A stretch of DNA of 64,000 nt from Mesorhabditis belari (Eukaryota > Nematoda > Chromadorea > Rhabditida > Rhabditidae), in assembly GCA_958450365.1 (NCBI GenBank), contig CAUEEP010000367.1, positions 1-64,000 of the forward strand, written 5' to 3'. Made by a program: the position numbers and the translations under genes. Below are positions 21,201 to 30,880 of the stretch, piece after piece (position 1 is the stretch's first letter; every line of letters starts with the position of its first letter). The notes under the pieces were generated by a model, which ran no database searches, was not told the DNA's origin, and worked only from the letters and a program-made list of their open reading frames with translations.

Positions 21201-23629
21201 TGAGCAAGATTTCTCGCGTTTTCGAATCATTTTGCAAAAACGAATAACAGCAACAGAATCAACGCAAAATTCTGCTTCTTCTGATCATGTCGCTTGGTTA
21301 TTTGACTTTTGTCTTTCCCTTGTTAGTACGCCTACCACAGCTTGTGAGCAATAAGCATAAACAATATTCCCAGCAGCAGCCACCACCGATGAAAGACTGC
21401 GTTGTTCTGAAGACTGAGCAGTGGAATAAGGTGGACGGACAAGATCCTGAATGTGATAGTTAATGGCAATTGAATGCTCAAATCCGTTTCACAAAATGCA
21501 ATCAAAAGGAAAATTAGCTGTCCATACAGATAAGCACTGTAACTCTTATCTGAAAAACGATATTGTCTTGGTTTTGCCCGTGGAAAACCATATTCAACTG
21601 GTCACATTGAAACCGCGCGAGAAAAGCCTTTTAAGCGAGATGTTAAAAGCTTTTATGCCGTGTATGGACAGCGAATTTTTACGAGATTTTTATCAGTTTA
21701 CAACAGTATTTTCTTGGTTTTGTAACCTGGAAAACCATCGTCAACACAAGCATCATCAAAATATTTCCGATTGTCGAAATCCATGAGATAATCTTGATAT
21801 TTCTCAGCATCACCAAAAGACAGAGAAGAAAAAGAGTGATCAGAAAGAAATTCCACTCGGATAGGGGATCACGTGGATAGAAACGGTTCCAGATCTGAAT
21901 CAATGAGTCTCGAATTGAGTCTGTGTACTTTGTGCTTAGACTTTGTGCTCTTGGCGCACTGAATTCATCAATTTATTGCACAAAATGGTGTTCCATTTGT
22001 CAGCAAAAAGGAAAAAGCAAAAAGGACATGAGGACAAAGCCAAAAACTCTTGTCTCACCTCTTCAAAATGCTCCTTAATGAAAACCGTGTACACAGCCGT
22101 GACACCCATTTGCATCAAGAGAATTGAAATATTTGCAAAATAACTAAAAACGAAATTTGGGAAAGATCAAAGAAAGGTATTTCACACCGAAAAACTGGGC
22201 CAAAACGTCGAATTGAGTGAAAGCTGTGAGCGAATGATTTCTCAGCAACATTCCCGTAGTCAAGCGAAGTATAACCATGCCTAAGAAAAGGATTTAAATT
22301 TCGATAAAGCTATATGATAGTCAAAAAGCCATTCTATATTCTATATTCTATATCGGCAATATCGTATTTCAAAGTTTCTACCTCTGAGCCAGCGCCAATG
22401 CTGAGACAACCATCTTGTCGCAGCTCAAATACGTGAAAAAGTAGCCACCGAAGAAAACGAGGAAAATCCCCATCTGAAAAGTTTTTACATCTTTGGTCAA
22501 GAGATTTTTTCGATTCAAGAGATTCAAGTACTCATTTCGTTAAAATCAAAAAAGTAGAATCATTTGCGAGGAGAGGAGCCGAACCTAGGCAAGTTCCCGT
22601 CCCGGTTTTGTATACCAACATCTTATCCTCTAAGCCACCGACTCATAGCAAAGCTGGGTGAGAAAAGCCTTTTAAGCGAGATGTTGAAAACTTCTATATC
22701 GAGTTTTTAGCTAATTTTTACAGCATTTAGATCAGCTTAGTTCTATAACTTCTCCTTGGGCGGCTGGTGATCGGCAGTGGCAATCTGGGGTACTTCCCTT
22801 GTGACCTGACACTATTGCCTATCTGGTACTTCCTACTGTCGACCTGATACGACCTACTGACCTTACTACTGATCTATCTTACTACCTACGCCAGAATCCA
22901 GGGCTAAACCTGGCTTCTGACCTTGTCTTGTTTGTCCTGACTTGTAAACCTTATAACCAAGTGTTTTTAACCAACGATTGACTTAAAAACTTTGCTGCTA
23001 ACCATATAAATCTATTTTCTGACCTGACTATTTTCTGGACTCGGCATTTTGATCAGAATAGATTCTATGACGTTCTAGAACTTCTCCGATGCGTTCTAGA
23101 ACTTTCTAGAACTTCTCCATTTCTAACTGCGTAGATTTTCAGATAATTCTAGCTTTCAAAAACTCAATTTCTATACAATTCTATGCTGCGATTGAGCTTA
23201 GAATTTCTGATTTTAACTCACAATTGATCCACTTTGTTTGAAAGCGAGTGGAAGAGCCAGAACACCGGTTCCCACAAGAACTCGACAAAAATTCATTAAT
23301 GCTTGATTTCCGCTAAAATAATCTGTGATAAAGAAAAGATTCTTTTATGTGCTTTATTTAGAGTTTTCGGTAAAGGTAAAGGTAAAAGTAAAAGTTTTGT
23401 TTAAAACATTAGAACCTTTCAATCAGTTGTTTGTTTGTTCAACTGTTCAACTGTTCAACTGTTCAACTGTTCAACTGTTCAACTGTTCAACTGTTCAACT
23501 GTTCAACTGTTGCAGTCACACTCAGTCATTTAAAACCCACGATATCCCAGTTCTCCACCCGACTTGAGAAGTTTTTCGTTGAGCTGTTTCATCATCAAAG
23601 TTGAATGAGATTTTTCCGCCATTTTCCAT
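18285..23629 (-). CDS. SLC36-like amino-acid/proton symporter (13 exons)
   Basis: Predicted 459-residue membrane transporter of the AAAP/SLC36 type, moving small amino acids across plasma or lysosomal membranes. Exons: 23629-23541, 23312-23222, 22473-22382, 22280-22188, 22143-22059, 21894-21727, 21446-21336, 20407-20317, 20173-20089, 19952-19859, 19814-19730, 18755-18693 and 18517-18285. Phases agree at every junction. Family landmarks in order are NQALMNFCRVLVGTGVLALP (TM1), QDLVRPPYST before TM6, AYCSQAVVLPLANKMKEP (the VLPLENKM motif with Ala for Glu), LVGFFGYLKYGDAVRG.VTLNLP, and PNLGRITSLVGVTAG. A likely trans-splice acceptor lies about 20 nt before the ATG. The last exon has one hydrophobic stretch and then a basic tail, so the C-terminal helices look shorter than usual; the final exon is the least certain. 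Confidence 0.83.
19303..19524 (+). mobile_element. MITE family A, copy 5 (in transporter intron 11)
   Basis: A complete copy with ends TACCGTATTTTCCCAAATAG and TATTAGAGAAAATACGGTA. Confidence 0.85.
20975..21095 (-). pseudogene. tRNA-like repeat with long variable region
   Basis: On the minus strand an A-box-like GTGGTGTAGTGGATAAGAGT is followed by a possible anticodon arm (stem CTTGT/ATAAG, loop TTCTAAA, so CTA in anticodon position). A strong variable-arm hairpin (AGCAATTTTTTGCT) and a B-box-like GGTTCGATTCC follow. The acceptor stem does not pair. The flank (GAATTCCAG.GGTTAAACATC) is shared with repeats at 53600-53700 and 54350-54410. It resembles a degraded V-arm tRNA or tRNA-derived repeat. 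It lies in intron 7 of the transporter gene. Confidence 0.45.
22568..22650 (-). pseudogene. tRNA-like sequence with long variable region
   Basis: The minus strand reads GTGGCTTAGAGGATAAGATG (A-box-like), a weak anticodon stem around TATACAAA, a G/C-rich variable arm (GGGACGGGAACTTGCC) and GGTTCGGCTCC (B-box-like). It sits in intron 2 of the transporter gene. Stems are imperfect, so it is probably a pseudogene. Confidence 0.4.
23438..23512. repeat. 9-bp tandem repeat (TTCAACTGT)
   Basis: About eight perfect 9-bp units lie in intron 1 of the transporter gene. Confidence 0.95.
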
Positions 23630-24312
23630 CTCAGAAAGTCTCTATCAACTAAAAATATTGATTTTAAATGTAAATCAATGTAAATCAATTTGAAATTTGA
23701 AATATTTCCAATAGAAAAGCCAATGATTACCCAGCAATGATCACCAAAAAACGAGAAATAATTTACGATCACTGAAAAGAGATTTTTTTAAAGATACGAG
23801 TGAACCCGCATATTGATTTTAATCATAAAAAATGTCGAAAAAGAGGATTTACATTGTTTATTGGACGATTTCTCTTGAAAGAGTGAATCTCGGTCAATAA
23901 AATTGTACACTTTTGACTCGAGCTCCATTGATTTGTGTTCGAATTCCAAAAACTTCAAAATCTTTTAAATTTCAAAAAAAAACAAACAAAAACTTCCTGT
24001 TCGCTTCAGGAAATTGAGTAATTGATGTTTAAAAAAAGTCTATAAGACTCTAAGAGTCTATAAGATGAAATAAGACTACAAACTTGAAAAAAGCGTTATA
24101 TTTTAGCGCAGAGATGAAATTGAGTAATTGATGTTTAAAAAAAAGTCAATGACGATATGAAAAGTTAAAATTACGCTTAATCTGTTCCAAGAAAAGTAAA
24201 GATAACTGAAAGTGATAGAAAAATTCAACAATGCCTCATTGCCAATTGATTTTCTCACTACTGTGAGAAGTGAGAAGAGAAGAAGATCAGTCTCTATCTC
24301 CTTTAAAAGAAT

Positions 24313-24527
24313 TACCGTATTTTCTCTAATCTCTAATGAGCGTTGCCAAATTCCTCGAAATCTCGAAAAGCGCTTATCAGAACCTATCGATGTGGGGTCG
24401 GAAAATGTAGCTGACAATGAGATCTAGTGAGGGATTTGAGTGTTGAGCTTCTGCAAAAGCTTCGAGACCGTAAAATAGTCATCAACTCGGCTCGGCCGGG
24501 TCCACTACTATTAGAGAAAATACAGTA
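24313..24527 (-). mobile_element. MITE family A, copy 6 (opposite orientation)
   Basis: The body is reversed relative to copies 1-5 (CCTCGAAATCTCGAAAAGCG, then CCTATCGATGTGGGGTCGG). The ends are still palindromic (TACCGTATTTTCTCTAAT and ATTAGAGAAAATACAGTA). Confidence 0.85.
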
Positions 24528-24659
24528 AATGAGATAAAAATCAATGAAATGAGACTAGGTGGGTGAAAGGGGTTTAGCTCTCGAGAAAAAAAGAGACAGC
24601 CGCTCAGTTCACATAAATTTGTCTTTTAAAGATCACTCAGTTCGTAAACGGACGTAACA

Positions 24660-24893
24660 TACCGTATTCTCCCTAATAGAGTAGTGCACCGTGAGCGTCA
24701 CCTAAATTCCTCGAAATCTCGAAAAGCGCTTATCAAAACCTATTGATGTGGAATCGGAAAATGTAGCTGACGATGAGATCTAGTGGGGGATTATAGTGTT
24801 GAGCTTCTGCAAAAGCTTGGAAACCGTAAAATAGTCATAAACTCAGCTCGCCCGGGTGCACTACAATTAGAGAAACTACGGTAATCTTCTTTT
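24660..24893 (-). mobile_element. MITE family A, copy 7 (opposite orientation)
   Basis: Same orientation as copy 6, 132 bp downstream. Ends are TACCGTATTCTCCCTAATAG and TTAGAGAAACTACGGTA. Confidence 0.85.
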
Positions 24894-25255
24894 CTCTTTA
24901 AAAAGTAGAAAATATCTTATCTTTTAGATTTTTCGAGTTTGACTTTTCATTTAAAAACCTCTTGTCATATTAGATTTTTAAAAATCGAGTAAATGAATCA
25001 GAAAAAGAACTTAAAGAGCTTTTAAACATAAAATTTTCTAAATCAGACCAAAACAGAAAATCAGACCAAAACAGAAAAAAACTTGAATTTGAATATCTGA
25101 GAATCGTTTCAAAATCCATCTAATACTTTTAAAAGTCGATTAAACTATGAAATTTCATTTCCATTTTTAACTGCGCAAATTTTCATATAATTCTAGCTTT
25201 CAAGAACTCAATTCCTATACAATTCCTATATACAATTCCTATACAAAATTGAACT

Positions 25256-25629
25256 CAAGATTTGTCTCAATTTTTTTCGCCACTTATCTTTGAAAACGTT
25301 TAAAACAAATGTAAAAATGAAAATTGAATGAATCCCAGACTTGAACTCGATTGAGAATGTGTGGGGGACACTCGTTCGAGATGTCTACAAGGGAAACAAG
25401 CAATATTTGAGCGTGAATGAGCTCAAGAAAGCCATTCAAGTAGCCTGGAATCGGCTTGAGCCAAAAGCGCTCCATGACCTTGTCCCTTCGATGCCGAGAC
25501 GTCTTTTTGAAGTTGGACTAAAGCAAGGAGGGGCCACACATTATTGAAGTCAAGATTTGTCTCAATTTTTTTGCCACTTATCTTTGAAAACGTTTAAAAC
25601 AAATGTAAAAATGAAAATTGAATGAATCA
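25256..25629 (+). pseudogene. Tc3-type transposase C-terminal fragment between direct repeats
   Basis: From about 25333 a single frame reads PDLNSIENVWGTLVRDVYKG and continues to a stop at 25547 (ending GGATHY). PDLN.IEN.WG is the region around the third catalytic acidic residue of Tc1/Tc3 transposases, and the length to the stop matches a family C-terminus. Nothing of the rest of the protein is present. A ~79-bp direct repeat (25256-25333 and 25550-25629, containing GCCACTTATCTTTGAAAACG) brackets the fragment. This suggests a tandem duplication of a transposon end rather than an intact insertion. Confidence 0.8.
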
Positions 25630-25715
25630 AATGAATAATCAGATGATCGATTTATTTTCTTTGCGGAAAATGACAAGAAAACATAAAGCTCCATTGATTT
25701 GTGTTCGAATTCCAA

Positions 25716-28700
25716 TTATCCTGACAACCCATTCTGTGTGAATGATGGAATTGGGGCTGGCGGTGGTGGTGGAGAGAGATTTGATGGAGGGGATTGATTC
25801 GACGAGAAAGGAGGTGATAATGGTTGGGGAAATGAGGATTGGGATTGCGGAAATGGAGTTTCACGTTGCTCGGGCTGGGTCTGAAGTTGATTTATTGTAT
25901 AGATTTGAAAGTGCACGTTAGATTAATGCAAATTAGATCGTAAAAACTCTTTCGCTGAAATTTGGGCTCAATCATTGAGCTTATGCGTCGTCTTTTGGCC
26001 AAAAAAAGTCAATTTTGTGGTTTTTCTTTGTCAAAGAAAGAGAGTTTCATGGTTTTTTGTGAGAAAAATAATTTTTGGTGTATCCGGTACAAAGACTACG
26101 GCTTATTTTACCACTTTAAAGTTGAAGAAGAAGAAAATGTCGAAGAATCAAGACATGGACACTACAAACTACAAGATCAAACTACAAGCGCTTGTAGAAA
26201 TGCATAGAATGACTATTTTTAAAAACTGTTTTAAACAAAAAATCAAGCCAATTTTGAGCTTTTGAATGATACAAAGATTAGGCCAATTCACGATCTCTGC
26301 GCTGAAATATAACGTTTTTTCTAGGTTTATAGTCTTATTTCATGGGATGAGACTATCAGCCTGAAAAAAAACGCTATATTTCAGCGCAGAGATGATGGAT
26401 TGGTCTAATCTTTTGTATCATTCAAAAGCCCAAAATTGGCTTGATTTTTTGTTTAAAACAGTTTTTAAAAATAGTCATTCTATGCATTTCTACAAGCGCT
26501 TGTAGTTTGTAGTTTGTCCACTTCAAACGTTTGTAGTTTGTCTACTTCAAACGTTTGTAGTTTGTCCACTTCAAACGTTTGTAGTTTGTCCACTTCAAAC
26601 GTTTGTAGTTTGTCCACCTCAAAAGTTTGTAGTTTGTCTACTTCAAACGTTTGTAGTTTGTCTACTTCAGACATTTGTAGTTTGTCCACTTCAAACGTTT
26701 GTAGTTTGTCCACCTCAAAAGTTTGTAGTTTGTCTACTTCAAACGTTTGTAGTTTGTCTACTTCAAACGTTTGTAGTTTGTCCCATGTCTACTTCGAACA
26801 ATTGAAAACCGAATCAATAAGCAATGTGGAACGTGCAGCGATCTTTTTGACAGCAACATCTACACAAAGAAATAACCTTTAGAAGCCCATCATTTCAAAA
26901 ATATTTGTTTTAAAACCATTGTTGTTGAATATCTTGATGAAGAAAAAAAGGGGAAAAATAAAATGATTCAAAAGACAACGAAATTGACTTTTTTTTGGCT
27001 AAAAACCATTTCAAGAATGTTTCAAGAACGCTTCAAGAACGTTTGAAGAACCCCACTTTCCGATTTCATCAACTCACTGGATTTTGAAAGGTGGGTGACT
27101 GCGGGAGAGTCGTTGGTTGAGGTGTGGTTGTGGTGACGGCCATTCCACCGGCTGAAACTCGAAGCAATTCAGAATTTACAGCTTTTTAAGCTAAAGCTTT
27201 TAATATAGCTTCTAGTATAATCAATAACATCATGTATCCTTTTGTTTTTTAAAGATTTCAAAGCAATGCAAGTAAGTCGTTTGCTGAGCAGCTCAATCTT
27301 GATACATTTCTATAAAGAAACCAGTTCTTGGTTTAATTTTTGATTTAGATTTTACTTAATAAAGATCCTTACCATTCTTGATGAGATTTGCCACCATTCC
27401 CTTGTTATTTCTGTCAATGATTTGTCTTTCAAAAGTCACCGTTCCATTCGGATGCGTTTTCTTGACGATCACGACTCTGAAATTGGTTTTGGTTTAAATC
27501 TATTGATTTTAGCATTAAAATGATAGGTTTAAACGTTAAAATTATCGATTGAACGTTAAAATTATCGATTTTGACGTCAAAATCATTGGGTTTAAGGTTA
27601 AAATGATCGATTTTAAAGAAAATGATCGATTTTAAAGAAAATGATCGGTTTATACCATAAAATGATCGGTTTAAACCATAAAATGATCGATTTAACGTTG
27701 AAACGTTCGGTTTAACCATAAAATGATCGATTTAACGTTAAAATTATCGGTTTTGACGTCAAAATCATTGGGTTTAAGGTTAAAATGATCGGTTTATACC
27801 ATAAAATGATCGGTTTAAACCATAAAATGATCGATTTAACGTTGAAACGTTCGGTTTAACCTTAAAATGATTGGTTTAAACGTTAAAATTATCGGTTTTG
27901 ACGTCAAAATCATTGGGTTTAAGGTTAAAATGATCGGTTTAAACCATAAAATAATCGATTTAACGTTAAAATGTTCGGTTTAAACGTTAAAATCTATTAG
28001 TTTTCAAGTTGCTCAGATAAAGTGCTTTTCAAAGAGCTTCTACTGAATTTTTTATCAGCTTATAAAAAGCAAAATCATTTAAGATAAAAAAGGGAAAAGC
28101 TCTGTAGGCTTTTGTGTAGTCAGAATATCACAGACAAGCAGAATGAAATGTTAAAATATAAGTTTAACAGTTAAAAAGTAGTACAACAGTAGAAAATGAG
28201 CCAAAGTTGCTTTCAGAATTACTTTGTACTCAAAAATGTAAACAAATCTTTCCTCTTGAACTGAATTCTTCATTTTCCTTAGCAGCAAGATTTAGTGCAC
28301 TAGACAAGATGAGTTTCCATTTTAAATACAAAGTACTAAAGCTAATAAAGATTTGTAAAGATTGGTAAGTCGATCAGAAACTTTCTGAGAAAAGTTATTG
28401 CAAAGAAAAGTTGGGAAAGGCTGGGAAAAGTTACCGTAATCCGTAATCAATGAAAATACGGTTTTGATGAGCAATTTTAGGAAAACGTTGACTCAATAAG
28501 AGTTTAGTAGAAATTGTGAATAAATTGTGCAATCCTTTTTTATCATTTCCTCATTTCCCCCTTCAATTCTTGATCTCTTCAATGCCTGCAATTCTCAGCC
28601 ATCCATTCAGCGCATCAATCGGCTCTTTCCCCTCAACATCCCAACGTCCATTCCTCGTGATCTCTGTCCCATTCGGTGCCACCACCACCAAATTCGGAAT

Positions 28701-30253
28701 CATTCGCAATCCGAAACGTTTCGATAGACTCCCGATCAATTTATCTTTAAATTGTAAACGAGGCCAGTCTCCATGCGAATCGCTCATATACTTTTCCATT
28801 TCATCTTCCTTTTTATCATATGGTGCCCAAATAATCTCGATTTTTCCTGTTGATTTAACCGCTTCATAGAAAGCTTTAAGCTTTGGGGTAAAGACCAAAC
28901 AATGATCGCACCAATGTGCCCCGAAATAATAGCCGATCAATTTCCCGTCCAAATCGGCGAGAGAAAACTCGGTGCCATCTCTTCGAATGAGTTTCTTCTC
29001 GTGCAACTCCATCGGCACCGCCAAACTGCAAAAAGGCAATGGGAAAGGAAAGAGAAAAATATTAGAATCGTATTGTTAGAAGTGTTTGTTAACCCTTAAC
29101 AATCTCAACTCAAAGATTTTCAACGAGAAATGGGCGCTTTTTTAGCTTCCCTATCCAGCTTTAGTTGATTAGAGCAGTCTTGATAATTATTAGGTTGATG
29201 CAAAAGTCTTTTTTGATTTTTTTCGTACTTCTTTTGAAAAATAACAAAGTGATCAATTAACCTATGGTTTGCTCTAAATGAAAAGTGTTTATTGTTGAAT
29301 TTCCCATCTTTTTAAGTCAATTTGGGTTCACTTTCAAGCAAATTCGAGAGTGAAAACGGGTTTTTCATAAAAATCTATAAAAACCTCTATAAAGAAATTG
29401 GCTGAATCAATTTCTCTGAAAATCTGAAAAGATATCTAACTTTTTGTGCTCTATCTTTTATTTATTAACATCAAGATTGGTTTCCTTAGCTAAAGCGTCT
29501 AAAATGCATCATCGAGCCGTCGCCTTTTTTGACTACCCGACTTCAGGCTCTCGAAAAAATCTAGACATAAGACATTTTAAACTCGTTTTAATGTCATTTT
29601 GCAGAAAAATAATTGGCCTTTCGAATGCAATAAACCGTTGTTCAATTGGTGCATTTGTTACTTTTTAACGGAAGTACGAAAAAAATGAAAAAGACTTTTG
29701 CATCAACCTAATAGATAATAGGTTAGGCTTCATTTGGCTAGATACGATCGACCTTTAGAAGTTCGTGTATTACTATTGAGTCTAAAAATGAATCCAACTG
29801 TATTTTGGGAGATCAAATAGTAATACACGAACTTCTAAAGGTCGATCGTATCTAGCCAAATGAAGCCTAGCCTATTATCTAGTTATCAAGACTGCTCTAA
29901 TCAACTATTAGCTGCAATGATTTTAAGCAATCTTGCTTCTAATCATTGCAACGAATTTGAAACCTTAAGCCTTCTTGACTTGAGACGATTTCCCTATAAA
30001 ATCTTGCTTACCTCATAAAAGCGCCTTTCCGTTTCTTCTCTGCTTCGGCTGCGGCAACGGCATCAACCGTTGTTGTGGTTGTTGTGGTTGTTGTAGTTGT
30101 TGTAGTTGTTGTGGTTGTTGTGGTTGTTGTGGTTGTCGTAGTGGTAGTTGTTGTAGTTGTAGTTGTTGTTGTAGTTGTTGTGGTCGTAGTTGTAGTAGTT
30201 GTTGTGGTAGTTGTTGTCGTGGTTGCTGTCGTGGTTGTTGTCGTCGTTGTCAT
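25716..30253 (-). CDS. Thr-rich/Pro-rich protein of unknown function (four exons)
   Basis: A 194-residue model with exons 30253-30012, 27476-27373, 27151-27078 and 25880-25716 (TAA), all GT/AG with consistent phases. Exon 1 begins after a trans-splice-like acceptor (TATTTTAG at 30257). It encodes a run of about 58 residues that is almost all Thr, then VDAVAAAEAEKKRKGAFM. Exon 2 gives VVIVKKTHPNGTVTFERQII. Exon 3 has TTTTPQPTTLPQSP. Exon 4 is Pro/Ser/Gln-rich (LSPPPPPAPIPSF). I do not recognise the family. The main doubt is exon 1: it ends in phase 2 and could also join the thioredoxin-like exon at 29025. The similar Thr/Pro composition of exons 1 and 3 favours joining them. Intron 1 contains the thioredoxin-like gene and a nested transposon; intron 3 holds a foldback and a tandem repeat. 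Confidence 0.55.
26165..26515. repeat. Foldback element, ~350 bp
   Basis: Long arms are near-perfect reverse complements around a centre near 26340. On the left are CAAGCGCTTGTAGAAATGCA, AAAATCAAGCCAATTTTGAG and GATCTCTGCGCTGAAATATA. On the right is the inverse order, ending TGCATTTCTACAAGCGCTTG. It runs directly into the tandem repeat at 26495. No ORF of interest is present. Confidence 0.9.
26495..26783. repeat. 24-bp tandem repeat (TTTGTAGTTTGTCCACTTCAAACG)
   Basis: About 12 copies vary at CCAC/CTAC and AAACG/AAAAG. The array lies in intron 3 of the Thr/Pro-rich gene. Open frames on both strands (Ser-Thr-Ser-Asn-Val-Cys; Glu-Val-Asp-Lys-Leu-Gln) are repeat products. The unit appears to have grown from the end of the adjacent foldback (CTTGTAGTTTGTAGTTTGTC). 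Confidence 0.9.
27490..28008. repeat. ~20-bp tandem repeat (TTAAAATGATCGATTTAACG)
   Basis: A degenerate array of units built on AAAATGATCG(A/G)TTTAAACG, with a higher-order block repeated at least twice (for example around 27600-27720 and 27770-27860). It lies in intron 1 of the Thr/Pro-rich gene. Confidence 0.9.
28563..29012 (-). CDS. Thioredoxin-like / nucleoredoxin-type protein
   Basis: Single-exon ORF of 149 residues. The redox-active motif WCDHC (about residues 34-38) follows GKLIGYYFGAHWC, as in tryparedoxin/nucleoredoxin domains. The conserved cis-Pro is in RMIPNLVVV (about residue 106). The length fits one complete thioredoxin fold without a signal peptide, so a cytosolic disulphide reductase role is likely. 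An acceptor (CCTTTTTGCAG) ends at 29026, only 13 nt before the chosen ATG, which suits spliced-leader trans-splicing. Alternatively this exon is spliced to the Thr-rich exon at 30253-30012 (phase allows it), giving a 234-residue protein. The gene lies in an intron-sized gap of another gene on the same strand. Confidence 0.88.
   Translation of the reverse strand: MELHEKKLIRRDGTEFSLADLDGKLIGYYFGAHWCDHCLVFTPKLKAFYEAVKSTGKIEIIWAPYDKKEDEMEKYMSDSHGDWPRLQFKDKLIGSLSKRFGLRMIPNLVVVAPNGTEITRNGRWDVEGKEPIDALNGWLRIAGIEEIKN
29156..29914. repeat. Palindromic (foldback) element split by a mariner-type MITE
   Basis: The left arm is 29156-29189 plus 29712-29777; the right arm is 29816-29914; the loop is about 38 bp. 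Paired phrases are TTGATTAGAGCAGTCTTGAT / ATCAAGACTGCTCTAATCAA, and GGCTAGATACGATCGACCTT / AAGGTCGATCGTATCTAGCC. The left arm is interrupted at a TA by the 522-bp element. The uninterrupted right arm reads through the same point (TTGATAACTAGATAATAGG), so it preserves the empty site. Confidence 0.92.
29190..29711. mobile_element. 522-bp mariner-type non-autonomous element
   Basis: Inverted ends begin TTAGGTTGATGCAAAAGTCT and finish with the reverse complement AGACTTTTGCATCAACCTAA. TA lies on both sides (29188-29189 and 29712-29713). The subterminal TTTTTTCGTACTTC/GAAGTACGAAAAAA also pairs. No transposase is present. The TTAGGTTG tip matches the intact mariner at 9657, but the inner TIR differs, so it belongs to another family. 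Confidence 0.92.
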
Positions 30254-30369
30254 CGGCTAAAATACCTTTTCATTTCTTCTGTTAGAGATCCTAAGTTTTT
30301 GCTTTCCATCTCTGACTCTTGCAACTATTCAACCAAATTTTTCTTGAGCTATTTGGGCATACGTTTTAT

Positions 30370-30880
30370 TAGGTTTATGGAACATTTGATTGCTAATGGC
30401 AAAAGGGGCGGGGCTTAGGGGCTTACATACGCGCCCCGCCCCCTTCGCCATTGGCAATTCAATTTTGGGCTCAAATTTCTTGGTGTTGGGCTGTCCAATT
30501 TCAATATTCTTGATATCATTAGGTGCGCCAAGTCTTTCTCTGTCGATTGATAGAAAAGCTATTTAAAGTGGACAACCCAGCACCAAGAAACTTGAGCTCA
30601 AAGTTATGGCAATGGGAAAGGGGGCGGGGCTTAGGGGCTTATATACGCGCGCCGCCCCTTTTGCCATTGCCATCACTTTGAGCTCAAATTTCTTGGTGTT
30701 GGTGCGTCCAATTTAAATAGTTTTTGGACCGATCGATAGAGAAAATCTTGGCGCGTCTAATGATATCAAGAATATTGAAATTGGATAGCCCAACGCCAAG
30801 AAATTTGAGCTTAAAGTTAGATTGCTAATGGGAAAAGGGACCGAGCGCGTCTCAAATGTTCGATAACCTTTTTTTAGGCT
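30370..30880. repeat. Compound inverted-repeat element with GC-rich cores
   Basis: Outer arms share GAACATTTG/CAAATGTTC and GATTGCTAATGG. Inside are two GC-rich blocks, each itself palindromic (GGGGCGGGGCTTAGGGGCTT followed by CGCGCCCCGCCCC at about 30407-30450 and 30620-30660). Further inverted phrases built on AATTTCTTGGTGTTGG lie between them. No ORF is present. It is unusual in this AT-rich window. It lies upstream of the Thr/Pro-rich gene. Confidence 0.8.

Larger units (their letters stand above)
23630..25255. other. Intergenic region upstream of transporter
   Basis: No gene is seen. It holds two inverted MITE family A copies (24313-24527 and 24660-24893). Around 24040-24116 there is a fragment (GCGTTATATTTTAGCGCAGA) of the foldback element found complete at 26165-26515. 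The phrase GAAATTGAGTAATTGATGTT occurs twice, near 24011 and 24115. Confidence 0.55.

Noticed and set aside
21463..21786. 107-residue plus-strand ORF containing VLPVENHIQ, similar to an SLC36 motif
   Set aside because: It lies antisense to transporter exons 6-7 and their intron. The resemblance to VLPLENKM is coincidental, since the true motif is read on the minus strand at about 20400.
26495..26783. Regular repeat array resembling a CRISPR
   Set aside because: The units are contiguous with no unique spacers, and the surroundings are clearly eukaryotic (introns, SLC/GPCR genes).
26480..26882. Repetitive ORFs on both strands (Ser-Thr-Ser-Asn-Val-Cys and Glu-Val-Asp-Lys-Leu-Gln)
   Set aside because: Product of the 24-bp repeat in an intron of the Thr/Pro-rich gene.
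30075..30260. Poly-valine ORF on the plus strand
   Set aside because: Antisense shadow of the Thr-rich exon; no splice sites or start context.
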